Assembly: GCA_020975725.1 (NCBI GenBank)
Contig: QXJR01000010.1
Coordinates: 577,501 to 641,500 of the forward strand
DNA length: 64,000 nt
Direction: 5' to 3'
Source of the DNA: Picocystis sp. L7
Taxonomy: Eukaryota; Chlorophyta; Picocystophyceae; Picocystales; Picocystaceae
Shown: in pieces, positions 17,749 through 27,954 of the stretch
Position numbering within the stretch: position 1 is the first letter of the stretch
Layout: the number at the start of each line of letters is the position of its first letter
Translations under genes and position numbers: made by a program
The notes under the pieces: generated by a model
The model's database searches: none
Told to the model about the DNA's origin: nothing
The model's input: only the letters and a program-made list of their open reading frames with translations

Positions 17749-19488
17749 GGTGCACCACCACGATTTGTTACGCTTCCACGGTGTCCAATGTGCGCAGTTG
17801 GACGTTTAAGCGCGCTTGCACGTTCGCTGGCGGTGTGGAGAAGATCGACCGACACTGGTTTTCACAGCTGGCATGGCTGAACTTCCTACCTGAGAGCCTG
17901 GCTTCAGGGACCTCTTCTGCGTCCCAACGGATCCAAAATGGACAGAGGGGAAGTACAGAGGTACGTGGAAGCCGTCAAGTATCGATCCTGATGCAGGGAA
18001 GCACGTCGGCGACGGCAATGCGCGTCCCAAGAAGCGACCAGAGCGACAGGCGACCTCCTCCTTCGAAGTTAATCTCCATGTTTACGATCCTGAAGCACCG
18101 AGGTTTGAGAGGGGATGCTTCCCCGAGAAGGGAGTTAAGTCGCGATGTAAGTGAAGAGGGGTCCCTGGGAGTTTCTTCTCTGAAATTGGGTCCATGGTGA
18201 TGGTCCGAAACGCCAAGGTGGAAGAGACCATCCTTGCAACAAGGAAACTTGCAGTGCGCAGTGCGACATCGTTCGCCCTTCGTGTGCGTGACCAAACGCG
18301 TAAAATCGATCTCTACGGAGCGTTTGTATGAACTCCTACCAAAAATCTTAGCACACAAGAGAAGGAATCTTCGTTCCGGGGACCTCATCGGCAGTAAACA
18401 AACGGACCACGAGCGGCCTGAGAGCCCCGTCCGCACGCCCAATCGATGCTTTTGCAAGAACGGAAGATAGTGCGGCCCTCGACTGGGAAGAGCATTGAAG
18501 TGTCGCAAAAATTTCGTGCAGGGATTGTGGCGTGGAACTATTCGAAGACTACCTAAACAAGAACGAAATGTCGATGTCCATTCTCTTCCACATCGGGCGA
18601 AGGGTGCGTCTTGAATTTTGGGGCTCGATTTTCGCATGGGGACAGCTCGATGCCACCTTCTCGTCTTGTGCTGGCAGACCCTCGTCGTGGTGGACATCGC
18701 AACATCAGATTTTGTGCGAGTTGGCGGACCCTTCAACAAGTAAAGTGCAGGGTAGTGACTACTTGAAGGACCCCAACTTCAAAAGAAGTAGAGTGCACTG
18801 CTTTTCCCCTGCAAGTTGTTTGCTAGCGGCAGACCAAGCGGGTTGGGAAGACATGCACGGTCCACGGGCCGCGTAGGCGGCCACGAACGGTCTCGGAAAG
18901 GTGACGTTTTCGCTCACCTTGAAGCCATGCGGGGATGGATGCCACGCCGGTTGCAAGGCGCGTGCGGGAACGCTTTTCGTTGGAACACTAGACCCTTGCC
19001 TTGGCTCGGATGCATGCGCACTCGTGACGTTTCGCTCGTGCATCTTGTGTTTGTTCACGCCTGTCCATCGACGTGACCCATGGCGATCGATGGCCTTCTG
19101 CTGTCCCAACACGGGTTGGCTTCTGCCAGCACGTCCTTGTTCCTGCCGTGCTCGGCTCGGGAACGTTCGAGCATCCGCCACGTGGACGTGGTGGTACGCT
19201 TACGTGGCACGGCCCAGGCCCTCGGAGGCCGATCTTCGGGACGCCTCGCCCCCCCCCCCCCCGCCCCGCTCCGATCGCGTGACCCCTGCCACGTGGACCC
19301 CACACCCGTCCCTCCACCGTCGGATCGATGACGTGGCGCTTCCTGGGCCCGGCAGCCGCCATTCCCGCTCGATCCGAGGCCCCCTTCGTCCAGGCGATCG
19401 CGGCTCCCCCGGGGCGAAACACCCGTCCCTCCTCCGATCGTATCCGACACGTGGTCGGGGTGGGTTCCACGTGGCAGACGTGTGGAGC
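17749..19488. other. Intergenic region and G-box-rich promoter
   Basis: About 1.7 kb. A 254-codon minus-strand frame (17975-18739) shows no protein-like character. The right half is the promoter of the TIC32-like gene: a run of 14 C at 19249-19262, and several ACGTGG motifs, including full CCACGTGG palindromes at 19178-19185, 19289-19296 and 19467-19474 and an ACACGTGG at 19447-19454. Confidence 0.6.
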
Positions 19489-20481
19489 ATGGCGGACGCC
19501 TACGCCAACGTGGCGACCGCACCGAAGAAGAACACGTGGAGGTACCTGAGAGGCTTGCCTGGTGCATCCGGCTTCGGTTCACGTGCCACCGCCGACGACG
19601 TGGTGCCAGAGTACGATGGAAAGGATCGTGTGGTGCTGATCACTGGTGCCTTCTCCGGATGTGGATTGGAAACCGCCAAAGCGTTGGCGAAGAGAGGGGC
19701 CAAGGTGGTCATGGCGGGCAGGAACCTGGAACAAGGGGAAAACGCCAAGCAGATGGTGATGCAAGGAAGGAAAGATGCCCAAGTGGAAGTCATGCAGCTC
19801 GATCTCTCCTCCCTCAAATCCGTCGCCCAATTTGCAAAGCAGTACAAAGAAAGTGGTCATCCCCTACACGTGCTTGTGAACAATGCAGGAGTCATGGCCT
19901 GCCCCTTCACGTTGTCCCCGGACGGATACGAAATGCAGTTTGCCACCAACCATCTTGGCCACTTTGCATTGACCAAGCAGCTGCTGGATCACATGAAAAA
20001 GGGAGCCAAAGATAGCGGAGTGCCGTCCAGAGTGGTGAGCGTGTCATCCACGGCACACCGATATCCTTACAAAGAAGGCGTCCGATTCGAAACCCTCCAG
20101 TCTCCAGAAGGGTACAGCGCAGTCCGTTCCTACGGACAAAGCAAGCTCTGCAATATCCTGTTCGCAAGGGAACTTCAAGAGCGGGAGGATCCCAAGGAAA
20201 TCCTGGCCGTCGCCGTCCACCCCGGGGTAGCAACCACCAACCTGCAAAGGCATTTGCCCAAGTTACTTCAGCAAATGTTCGGATGGGGGTTGTTCGATTC
20301 TTTTTTGAAAAGCGTGCCTCAGCTTGCTGCAACCTCTGCCTTCTGTGCAACCAATCACATCCAACCAGGTGCGTACTATGAAGACTGCAACGTCTTCGAA
20401 ACCACTCCGATGGGAGCCAACCGCGACCTCGGACGGAAATTGTGGGAGTACAGCGAGCAGTGCTGCAACCAAACAAGTTAA
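19489..20481 (+). CDS. Short-chain dehydrogenase, TIC32-like
   Basis: A 330-residue classical SDR. The dinucleotide-binding motif TGAFSGCG is at about residues 52-59, then NNAGVMA, an SSTAHRYPY stretch with the catalytic Ser, and YGQSK with the catalytic Tyr and Lys. The region before the Rossmann fold (GASGFGSRATADDV) matches the N-terminus of plant TIC32/retinol-dehydrogenase-like SDRs, which sit at the chloroplast inner envelope and are proposed redox sensors of protein import. Many relatives have other or unknown substrates, so the import role is inference. The frame is open upstream to 18901, but that part is promoter-like and the Met at 19489 fits the family. A TGTAA at 20493-20497 is a candidate polyadenylation signal. 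Alternatives considered were protochlorophyllide reductase, rejected on motif context, and a generic retinol dehydrogenase. Confidence 0.83.
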   Translation: MADAYANVATAPKKNTWRYLRGLPGASGFGSRATADDVVPEYDGKDRVVLITGAFSGCGLETAKALAKRGAKVVMAGRNLEQGENAKQMVMQGRKDAQVEVMQLDLSSLKSVAQFAKQYKESGHPLHVLVNNAGVMACPFTLSPDGYEMQFATNHLGHFALTKQLLDHMKKGAKDSGVPSRVVSVSSTAHRYPYKEGVRFETLQSPEGYSAVRSYGQSKLCNILFARELQEREDPKEILAVAVHPGVATTNLQRHLPKLLQQMFGWGLFDSFLKSVPQLAATSAFCATNHIQPGAYYEDCNVFETTPMGANRDLGRKLWEYSEQCCNQTS

Positions 20482-20834
20482 AATGCCACCAGTGTAATTC
20501 CTAGCAACCATCATTGTCTTACTCTTCTCCCTGCATTGCATTGCAATAGAGGTTTCCACATTCCGAGTCTATGTTGCGGCCAACAAGCGGTGCAATAGCA
20601 CATGGACTTCTGCAAGAGCACTAGTGAGTGAAGCAAGACAAGGCAGAGACCGCAATGTATGCAGAAAACGTAAGAAAGGGCAAGTTTTATTACCAACATT
20701 ACCAAACCTCCTATAGGAGCATGCCTTCGTTCAACAAAACATGAAGCCTTCCGTGAAAGATGCTGAAACATGTGCAAGCAGTGAAAGTGTGTCGTACATG
20801 TGGCGCGGCAAGCTGTAGCACCCCATCCCCAGTG
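20482..20834. other. Short convergent intergenic region
   Basis: About 350 bp between the stops of the TIC32-like gene and FIP1. It should hold both 3' UTRs. Nothing else seen. Confidence 0.5.
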
Positions 20835-22586
20835 CTAGCGTCGATTGCGGTCCCGGCGTCCATAATCCTCTTGCCTCCTTCCTTGACCTCTGCCATGGTA
20901 CCCCTCATCGTCCCTGGTGCCTCTCCTATCGTAGCCTTGGGGGCCGCGTCTGAGGTCTTGATGACCTCCAGGAGGGATGCGACTATCACGCCTGGGATCT
21001 CTCCCCTGATAGCTGTCTGTTGCAAAGGAGTGTTCCCCCTCCTGCCCTCCAAATCTACGATCTTGCGCCCCAGAATATTCACTGTCGAACCGACCCCTCT
21101 TCTCGTAGCGATCCTCATCGCCACGTGGCCAGTCCCCTCCCCCCCTCTCCCTCCTGCGGCCATAGCGGTCATCCTGCCTTCCGTTGTCCATCCTCCCAGC
21201 TTGTTGTTGTTGCTCCCATGGCTTTTGGGGTGCTCTACCTTGACTCTCCCATGGCTTCGCAGGTTCTGAGGACCATGGAGGAGGGGGCTCCCTCTGGCGA
21301 TCACCCTCCACCATAGCGGCAAAGGGCACGTCTGCAGGGGCAGGTCCACGGCCTCTGTCATTACGTTGCGAAGATTCTTGCCCTCCACGGCCACCACCGA
21401 GGACAATTGCGTCGGATTCAACATTGCCTCTTGGCCCTTGCTGGCGGCCACCGTATCTCTGTGACTGTTGTGCGCCTCGTCCACGCTGCCCACGTCGTCC
21501 ACGGTGGTCGTGATCGAGGCCCATCGGCGGTCTACTTGATGGCTGTTTGTGCTCCGCCGCAATTGCCGCCGCCAATTCAGGAGGAAGGTCAGATCCTCCT
21601 TGGTTCATGCCCACATTGTCCCTACTTTCGAACGTCTTGATGCGCCCCTTCATACTCAACTCAGTCTTGTACTGTCGAATTTGTTCTGCATAGTCCTGCC
21701 AGGAGTATGGGGTGAGATCGTAGTTGAAATACTCTGCATAGTTGACCCCGGGGTTCAACCAAGGTTTCTCGTCGATCCTCTCAATGTCGATGTCAAAAAT
21801 GGCGCCATGCCCTAGGAACAAAAACTCCTTATACTCATCTGGAGCGACTCGCGTTTGGCCCGGTAATTTTATGTGGTATGCTTTATCGCCTCTTGATTCC
21901 ATCTTCAAGGCTTCAGAAGGAAAAACAAGGGGGAGCCCGTCTTCCCTATGGGCAGGCTTGGGAGCCTGATACATTGGTGGAGGTCTCCATGAGCCTTGAG
22001 CCGCAGGAATATGGGCACCAAGCGGAACTGGTTTGGCTCCTCGGTTGGTGGGATGTGCTGGCGGTTGCATGGTTTGGCCAGCCGAAGGGGCCTGCATGCT
22101 TGACGGACCGCCTGCAGGAGTTGGAGGATTCCCTGATGCAGGAGGTCTAGGTGCAGCCGGCTGTGGCACACCCATGACAGGAGGGCCTTGCCCTGGTTCA
22201 TCCATCAGGATGTCCAGGTCATCTTCCTCGTCGCTTTTTTCTACAACTGCAGCCACAGTTTGCTGTGGTGGCGGTGCAGTGGGCGTAGGTGCATTGATCT
22301 GCACGCGAATGGGAGCAGATGCAGGTGCTTCTGCATCTTCCTCTTCCTTGGTTTGCGGTTCTTCGTCGTCTGCTTCATCGTCCTCGTCATCGTCTCCCAC
22401 GTCAATGATCAGGTTGTCATCTTCTGGTGCACTTGTTGGCACGACCGCTGCTGGTGGCGGTTGCTCTGGCAGAACTTCGGGCTCGGACGTCGGTACGACT
22501 TCCTCGTTCTTTTGCTCTGGTTTTGCTGTTGCAGGTGCTTCTGGGACCTCCTCCAGGTCCCCATAGAGATCCAGATCATCTTCCAT
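20835..22586 (-). CDS. FIP1: Pre-mRNA 3'-end processing factor FIP1
   Basis: A subunit of the cleavage and polyadenylation specificity factor that tethers poly(A) polymerase in the nucleus. The 583-residue product starts MEDDLDLYGD, an acidic opening typical of FIP1, followed by Asp/Glu-rich and Pro-rich stretches. The conserved Fip1 motif is complete near the middle: IDEKPWLNPGVNYAEYFNYD, then YSWQDYAEQIRQYK. The C-terminal 200 residues are rich in Arg, Gly, Asp and Tyr (RYGRRRER, DYGRRDRNRR), resembling the RD/RE-rich tails of long plant and animal FIP1 proteins. The frame opens 13 codons further upstream at 22625, but the MEDD start matches the family. No intron is needed. Confidence 0.92.
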   Translation of the reverse strand: MEDDLDLYGDLEEVPEAPATAKPEQKNEEVVPTSEPEVLPEQPPPAAVVPTSAPEDDNLIIDVGDDDEDDEADDEEPQTKEEEDAEAPASAPIRVQINAPTPTAPPPQQTVAAVVEKSDEEDDLDILMDEPGQGPPVMGVPQPAAPRPPASGNPPTPAGGPSSMQAPSAGQTMQPPAHPTNRGAKPVPLGAHIPAAQGSWRPPPMYQAPKPAHREDGLPLVFPSEALKMESRGDKAYHIKLPGQTRVAPDEYKEFLFLGHGAIFDIDIERIDEKPWLNPGVNYAEYFNYDLTPYSWQDYAEQIRQYKTELSMKGRIKTFESRDNVGMNQGGSDLPPELAAAIAAEHKQPSSRPPMGLDHDHRGRRGQRGRGAQQSQRYGGRQQGPRGNVESDAIVLGGGRGGQESSQRNDRGRGPAPADVPFAAMVEGDRQREPPPPWSSEPAKPWESQGRAPQKPWEQQQQAGRMDNGRQDDRYGRRRERGGGDWPRGDEDRYEKRGRFDSEYSGAQDRRFGGQEGEHSFATDSYQGRDPRRDSRIPPGGHQDLRRGPQGYDRRGTRDDEGYHGRGQGRRQEDYGRRDRNRR

Positions 22587-24661
22587 GATGCTAATGTGCG
22601 TGGCTCTTTCTTCGCCGCTCCTCAACTGTTGTGGGAGGAGACCCTGTCCGTGTTCTGCTCCTCGTGCAGTGTCCGCTTTGTCTCCTTGGCGGAGGCACCT
22701 GCAGATCCCCGGTTGTGCTGGGGACCAATGGAGGTTGCTCCAGCAGCTTGCAACCGTCCCAGTTGTAGCACCAGCACCACTTGTAAGTGTTTCTCACCCC
22801 AGGCAGACACCCAGGCTGTTGGTTGGGAGCAGTCCACAAGGCTTCCAAGGCTTCCACCGCCACCACCGTCGGTGCGAAGGGATCCTCCTCCGCGCCACGT
22901 GTAACGTACCAGGTACGTCGACGTCCAAGCAAGCGGCAAAAGGCAGAGAAAAAAGACGCGAAGAGGCGAAGGCGCCGCCGCCGCGTCGCTCGAATCACGC
23001 GGCCAAAACCCTACTGTCGGTGCTCTTCGATCCAACCGGCCTTCTGGCTCCTTTTCGATCGGAAAGAGAAAGGAGTTCCGTGCCGGTCTGATTGGAAAGC
23101 AACGTCCAATGGACCTCGTGCCGGAGACCCCGGGGGAACCCGGACGAGGCTCCCCCGGAAACACAGTTGTGATGGTTGGGCGGGTCGGTAGGGGACACAC
23201 AGTTGTGAAGGAGCGAATCCGAGGGTACGTGGACGTTGGCGTGCGTCCTGACAAACACAAATGCAAACGAAGGTGCCGGAACCAAACCAACCCGACGAAA
23301 CAAGCAGATTACAAAAACACGATCGATCGAACCGTCGTCTTCTGCCGTCAAGCAATGCAACAATGCCAAGTACATCCGCCACAATGCATGACAACCTCCA
23401 TCCACAAGGAAAGGATCCTTTCTCCTCTCCAGTGTCGGCCAACAAAGAAAAGGGTGAGTAAATCACATCAATTTGACCACATATCGATCGAAACGGTGTT
23501 GCGATTGCACCGTCTTCTTTGGGACGGGTCGAAGGAAGGATAAAGAGCAGGGATATCGTGACACATGCACGTCTAGGCGTGTTCGCTCGCGAAACAACTA
23601 CTCGAATGTGTGCTAGGTTCCTTTGTCGCGTGCAAGCCATTTTCATCACAATTCTTTGCTAGTTGTGAATGGATGGGACCGCTTGTAAGTCTTTCGATTG
23701 GTCCCTCGAAGGGGGCACTTTACTAATGCAGACGCAATGCTTTCACAACATTTCTACAGAGAAAGCCATACGCGTCCTTCATTCAAGAATAATGAGCACA
23801 TGTTGACACTCAAATTTGGAGATCGGACTTGAAACACACTCCACGGATCTTTTCCGGAGCTCATACGCTCGATGGAAATTTTTAGTTGCCTATCTTCTAA
23901 ATGAATCGAAAACTATAGGTACTCAATGCGAAGAAAGGTGATAATTGCTAAACCACAATATTGTAGGTCGCGACCAGTGACATCATACCAATGCAAGGGA
24001 AAGCACCGGTGCTCAAGTTCCCATGCATCCAAATGAAGTGTTGGATAGTTGAATTTTCCCATCAAAGAACAACGTTGCCTCGATTGTCGCTGGAAACACA
24101 AGCAAATATTTCCATATCATGATCAAGCTACAAGTCGCTGAACTAGATGGAAAGAAACGGAGCCAAAAATGCCCACAAGTATTTGTCCGAAAAGTGCACT
24201 GGACGCGCATCAAAGGACACTCGATAGAACCCGGGAACTTTTGAGTTGCAACCATTCGTGACTTTGGTTCCTATTGAAGAGAGGCTCTTGTATCTTAGCC
24301 AAGACATAGCTTGACCACTATCGAGCTAGTCACAATGCGAGATTCTTGGATAGCGCATTGCAACCATCAAGACCCGTGAAAAGAAATGTAGGGCGTACGC
24401 ATCCCTCTGACTTTATTGACTTTGCAAGGGGCATACCAACGTCGCCGGGTTTGCTATTACTATTGTTGCAGAGCAAATGGGCAGCAGGAAGTACCCGTTG
24501 GTTCAGCATGCAAGGACCAAATGGCCCCAGGTAAGCATTTATTCAATAATGTGCACAAATTACACATTTCAGTGTTGACAACAAAATTCAACGCATTGCC
24601 ACTTGCAATCCCCTCCCTTTGCAAGCAATCCGTCCATTCGCAGTAGCACCGCAAGCTTTTC
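22587..24661. other. Intergenic region upstream of FIP1
   Basis: About 2.1 kb. The part next to FIP1 is GC-rich with an ACGTG motif near 22903 and a strong inverted repeat around 23120-23160 (CCGGAGACCCCGGGGGA and its partner). The rest, from about 23300, is more AT-rich and has only short unrelated frames. No RNA gene seen. Confidence 0.5.
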
Positions 24662-26116
24662 CTAAAATTTGAGAGATCTTGCAGCATGCTTGTTGGCAGT
24701 GTACAGTGGTGGTGGTTGCGCTCCGCTCATATCTTCAAGCTCCATCCCCTCCTGTGATGCGGGTGAGACTCCATCGCCGTCTTCAGGAATCGAATTCGTT
24801 CTGTTTCGGAATACAGAGCGTCTGGGCGAAAGCCTCAATATCTCGTGCATCGCTTTAGAGAATGGTGAAACGGAACCTGCCGAGTACTCTCCAGTAGGTG
24901 TAAAGGCACTTGCAGCCTTGCCCCGAATTTTTGCCCACGCTGCCCTCTTTGATGGACTGACAGGGGAGGTGCTCATTGGCTTTTGGCCGCCTCTCACTGC
25001 ACGAAGGGCATCTTTCCCCGGACTAGAGGGCAGTCTTGACTTGGGAAGAGGGCTATCCATCACAGGAGGGCCTGAGAAGGTCAAGGACTGGCTCTGACAA
25101 AGATTGCGCATGACCGTCGGACTTGGACCACCAAAAGCAAGCTGGAGAAACAAAACTGGGTCTACGACCTGGTTGTGCGCTTCTCGGAACACCTCTCCAA
25201 TCTCCCCGGCATCTGTAGCATCGACGATGCTCTTGTTAAGGGACAGAAGCAGTGCCCAAGCACAGCGCTTGGCCACTTCTCTTGAGCCACCGTTGATTCT
25301 GCTGCAACGATAATGATTGACAAGGACCAGGATGTCCCATATTTTCAGAACCAGTGACAAAGGAAGAGTCGCAGCAAAGGCACACAAGAACCATTTGGGT
25401 ATGATGTATGATGTGTCCAAACCAAACTCAGCCATTCTGGCATACAGTTCGGGCAACTCGTCATGTACAACTTGGCTGAAACGTTCCAGCTCTTGTTTTA
25501 ACCCTTCCAGCCTTTGCGACAAGTACGGCGGCAGAATACGATCGATAAATGCACAGAGCGTCCAAAACGCCTCCTGCTCGCTCTCAAAAACCATCAGAAG
25601 CACTCCAGCAACGAAGTTCATGCCTTGCAGGTATCCTGTATGCGAATGATGGTATGAGAAAGCCAGCAGCACCCTCCGGAGCGCCGAGAGACCCTTGCCA
25701 CCGGCCGTGTAGTGTGGGTGCTCCGGGAACGTCCTCTCAGTATCAAGGTTGATCTGATGCTCCTGCTCGTGCATGCCTTGAGTTTTTGAACGGCTTGCTT
25801 CCTCTGCCTCCCGCAGAAGGCTTGCATAGCTTGCACCACTCCTTTGCATTTCTTCTTTGGCCCCTGACCACTCCCACCACAGCAGTCTCCTCCACCTCCC
25901 GCTGAAGCCACATTGCAGCACCATTCCTGCCACATCGTCATCACATTCGAATCCACTGGTTTCTGCTCCTCTGAAACTGCTTCTTTCCTTCATGAAGACG
26001 TCGAATTGGTGGTCCAGACTGTTCTCTTTGTTGACAAAGGATGTCGCCTGTCCCAACCTCTCTCCCAGGCTGTTCACATCCCTCTCCATCTTTTCAACCT
26101 CGAAGGTGTGTTCCAT
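24662..26116 (-). CDS. TBC-domain Rab GTPase-activating protein
   Basis: A 484-residue protein with a Rab-GAP TBC domain at about residues 70-310. The two catalytic fingers are present: INLDTERTF (residues 122-130, holding the Arg finger) and YLQGMN (about 162, the Gln finger). WRRLLWWEW at the domain start and the WFLCAFAATLPLSLVLKIWD block are also typical. Such proteins speed GTP hydrolysis by Rab GTPases on endomembranes; the specific Rab cannot be told. The C-terminal 150 residues are Ser/Pro-rich and probably disordered. The Met at 26116 follows an in-frame TGA two codons upstream, so unless a 5' exon exists this is the start. It is divergent from the ZIP gene, sharing a 0.7-kb promoter region. 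Confidence 0.9.
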   Translation of the reverse strand: MEHTFEVEKMERDVNSLGERLGQATSFVNKENSLDHQFDVFMKERSSFRGAETSGFECDDDVAGMVLQCGFSGRWRRLLWWEWSGAKEEMQRSGASYASLLREAEEASRSKTQGMHEQEHQINLDTERTFPEHPHYTAGGKGLSALRRVLLAFSYHHSHTGYLQGMNFVAGVLLMVFESEQEAFWTLCAFIDRILPPYLSQRLEGLKQELERFSQVVHDELPELYARMAEFGLDTSYIIPKWFLCAFAATLPLSLVLKIWDILVLVNHYRCSRINGGSREVAKRCAWALLLSLNKSIVDATDAGEIGEVFREAHNQVVDPVLFLQLAFGGPSPTVMRNLCQSQSLTFSGPPVMDSPLPKSRLPSSPGKDALRAVRGGQKPMSTSPVSPSKRAAWAKIRGKAASAFTPTGEYSAGSVSPFSKAMHEILRLSPRRSVFRNRTNSIPEDGDGVSPASQEGMELEDMSGAQPPPLYTANKHAARSLKF

Positions 26117-26809
26117 CGTTCAGTTTTTGTTGCTTCGAATCCAAGGATACACCAGTTCTCTTGGTTCACACGAAGTGGCTGGTCAACAACTTGCAACACC
26201 AGCTCCTGAAAGTGCACTCTCCCACCACCTTGTGCGTTATCGAAGGAGGGGTGTCGCAACCGTCCTTTTCTTGGATTTCGAAAGTGCCCACTTCAACCAC
26301 AGGTCTCCAACCTCAATCCAAGAGATCCAGCTGCGCTTCTTGACACGATGCGACGCCAGAAAGCTTCCACAAACAAGACGCGCCAAACCAGCTCGTCTCC
26401 GATGAAGTTAACTTTCGTCTTGTTAATCTCGGATCTTCCCCAAAGGGAGGGCCCTGCTTTACACGAGGTTAACTGCTCCATCCCAGGGGTTGGGAGGGAG
26501 GCGAATCGGACTTAACGTATCGTAAACTCGCCCCACCCGTTGGCCGACACTTCCATTGGGATGTTTCCATCCAATTGTTGTAGTTTGAGCTGTGTTTTGC
26601 CGCGAATTGGTGCACACGTGGCACTTTGCCTGCACGTAGAGTCGTCCTTGCGAGTCCATGGGACCTGGATTGGCGGACCATACGTCCAAGGATCCGCTGT
26701 CCGGTACCGGAAAAGCAGGGTGGAAGAGATAGGAACGAAACAAGGGTAGAGCTGTCTTGGATAAGGCTGAATCCAGTGCAGGAGAGGTGCTGCTGTCCAA
26801 AGGAAACAG
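26117..26809. promoter_or_regulatory. Divergent promoter region between TBC and ZIP genes
   Basis: About 0.7 kb that must contain both promoters. Minus-strand frames at 26074-26259 and 26293-26481 might include an extra 5' exon of the TBC gene, but I cannot support splice sites. Confidence 0.45.
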
Positions 26810-27856
26810 GTGTTGAACTTGGAATCCATAACAGATTGGGGGAAAAGTGGACTAGCGCTAGTCATCGCCAGTGCAGCAAAGATGACCTCTGCATTTGCCA
26901 GAGCGCTGGAACTGGCCGCTTTTCCGGCGGGTACAATGGTGTTTGGTGCCATAGCAGTGTTCTTTGTTGCACCGTCCAGGCTTGTCCTTGGTGCCACGCA
27001 ACACTTTGCAGCTGGAATCGTGCTCTGCGCTGCATCCGTGGAACTTCTACCACCCATGTCCAAAGCACCGGCAACGTTCTCTAACATGGTCGCCATTGCA
27101 ACTGGGTTCTTGCTTGGAGTGTTGTTGATGTTGGGAGTGAAAACCATATCGGGAGAGGAATGTGAGCATGAAGAGTCCATGCCTGAAGTGGAAGATGTGC
27201 ACGAGCAGACAGCACGCATCCAGGAAGCATTGTTGGCATGCGGTGATGGAAGTAGCACAGAAGTTTCCTTTGAAGGAGAAGATGATGAAGCAGCTGAAGC
27301 ACGGCGCTTACGCCGTTGGCGTAGAAGGCTGCAGAGGATGCCATATGGGGCTCGTGCATGGGCCTCGTTGGAACGACAAGCTAGCGCCGTCTCGGCTGCC
27401 TTCTCGGAGGGCCCGGAGCCGTTTCCATGGGATTTTGTGCTGGCAGTAACTGTAGATAGCACGGTAGACGGTTTGTTACTTGGTGTCTCGCTCGTGGCAG
27501 GAGAAAAAGCAGGAGTTGTCATGGCAGTTGCGCTTGCCTTTGAAATGTTCTTTCTTGCACTGACCTTGGCTGCAACCCTGCGTGCGCAACCCTGGAGGAT
27601 TTCCATCCCAGCACAGCTGATGATGCCCGCAGTGCTGGTTCTCTCTGCTGCCGTCGGCTGCTTTGCTGCAGGGAAGCTCGCTGCAAATCCCACAGTTTTT
27701 CTTGGAATCCTCTCCTTTGGAACGGCAGCACTGCTCTACCTAGTGGCAGAAGAGCTGCTTCTTGAGGCACACCATGGGGGACAACCGCATCACTGGTACA
27801 TTGACCAGTTCTTCTTCTTTGGTTACCTGAGTGTGCTCCTGCTCGACAAACTCTAA
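26810..27856 (+). CDS. ZIP-family divalent metal transporter
   Basis: A 348-residue membrane protein with about eight hydrophobic segments and a long charged loop (about residues 120-200, with EECEHEES and a basic RRLRRWRRRLQR) between TM3 and TM4, the usual ZIP layout. TM2 has QHFAAGIVLCAASVELLPP. TM4 has DSTVDGLLLGVSL at the place of the metal-binding HN..DG motif, with the first His replaced by Asp or Ser. TM5 has the Glu of the family motif in LAFEMFFLALT, without the usual His. The C-terminus (FGTAALLYLVAEELL...LLLDKL) is typical of the bacterial/plant GufA-like branch. It probably moves zinc or iron toward the cytosol; the altered ligands leave the substrate open. The first Met is used. 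Confidence 0.85.
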   Translation: MLNLESITDWGKSGLALVIASAAKMTSAFARALELAAFPAGTMVFGAIAVFFVAPSRLVLGATQHFAAGIVLCAASVELLPPMSKAPATFSNMVAIATGFLLGVLLMLGVKTISGEECEHEESMPEVEDVHEQTARIQEALLACGDGSSTEVSFEGEDDEAAEARRLRRWRRRLQRMPYGARAWASLERQASAVSAAFSEGPEPFPWDFVLAVTVDSTVDGLLLGVSLVAGEKAGVVMAVALAFEMFFLALTLAATLRAQPWRISIPAQLMMPAVLVLSAAVGCFAAGKLAANPTVFLGILSFGTAALLYLVAEELLLEAHHGGQPHHWYIDQFFFFGYLSVLLLDKL

Positions 27857-27954
27857 AGTTGTTGGCATTGCTAGTCTAGAAGGGTGGAAAATGCTTTATT
27901 AGTGGCACGTGTGGACCAACAGTGGGTGAGTACCTTTTTGTTTTAACTCCTTTC

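Noticed and set aside
17975-18739. 254-codon minus-strand frame
   Set aside because: Composition is rich in Arg, Ser and Cys with no domain-like pattern; it overlaps a GC-rich promoter stretch and probably arises by chance.
19489-20481. Protochlorophyllide oxidoreductase
   Set aside because: The N-terminal GASGFGSRATADDV and overall motifs fit TIC32/retinol-dehydrogenase-like SDRs; POR-specific stretches are not seen.
26512-27693. 393-codon minus-strand frame over the ZIP gene
   Set aside because: It is the antisense shadow of a well-supported transporter; Ser/Ala-rich composition is typical of such shadows.
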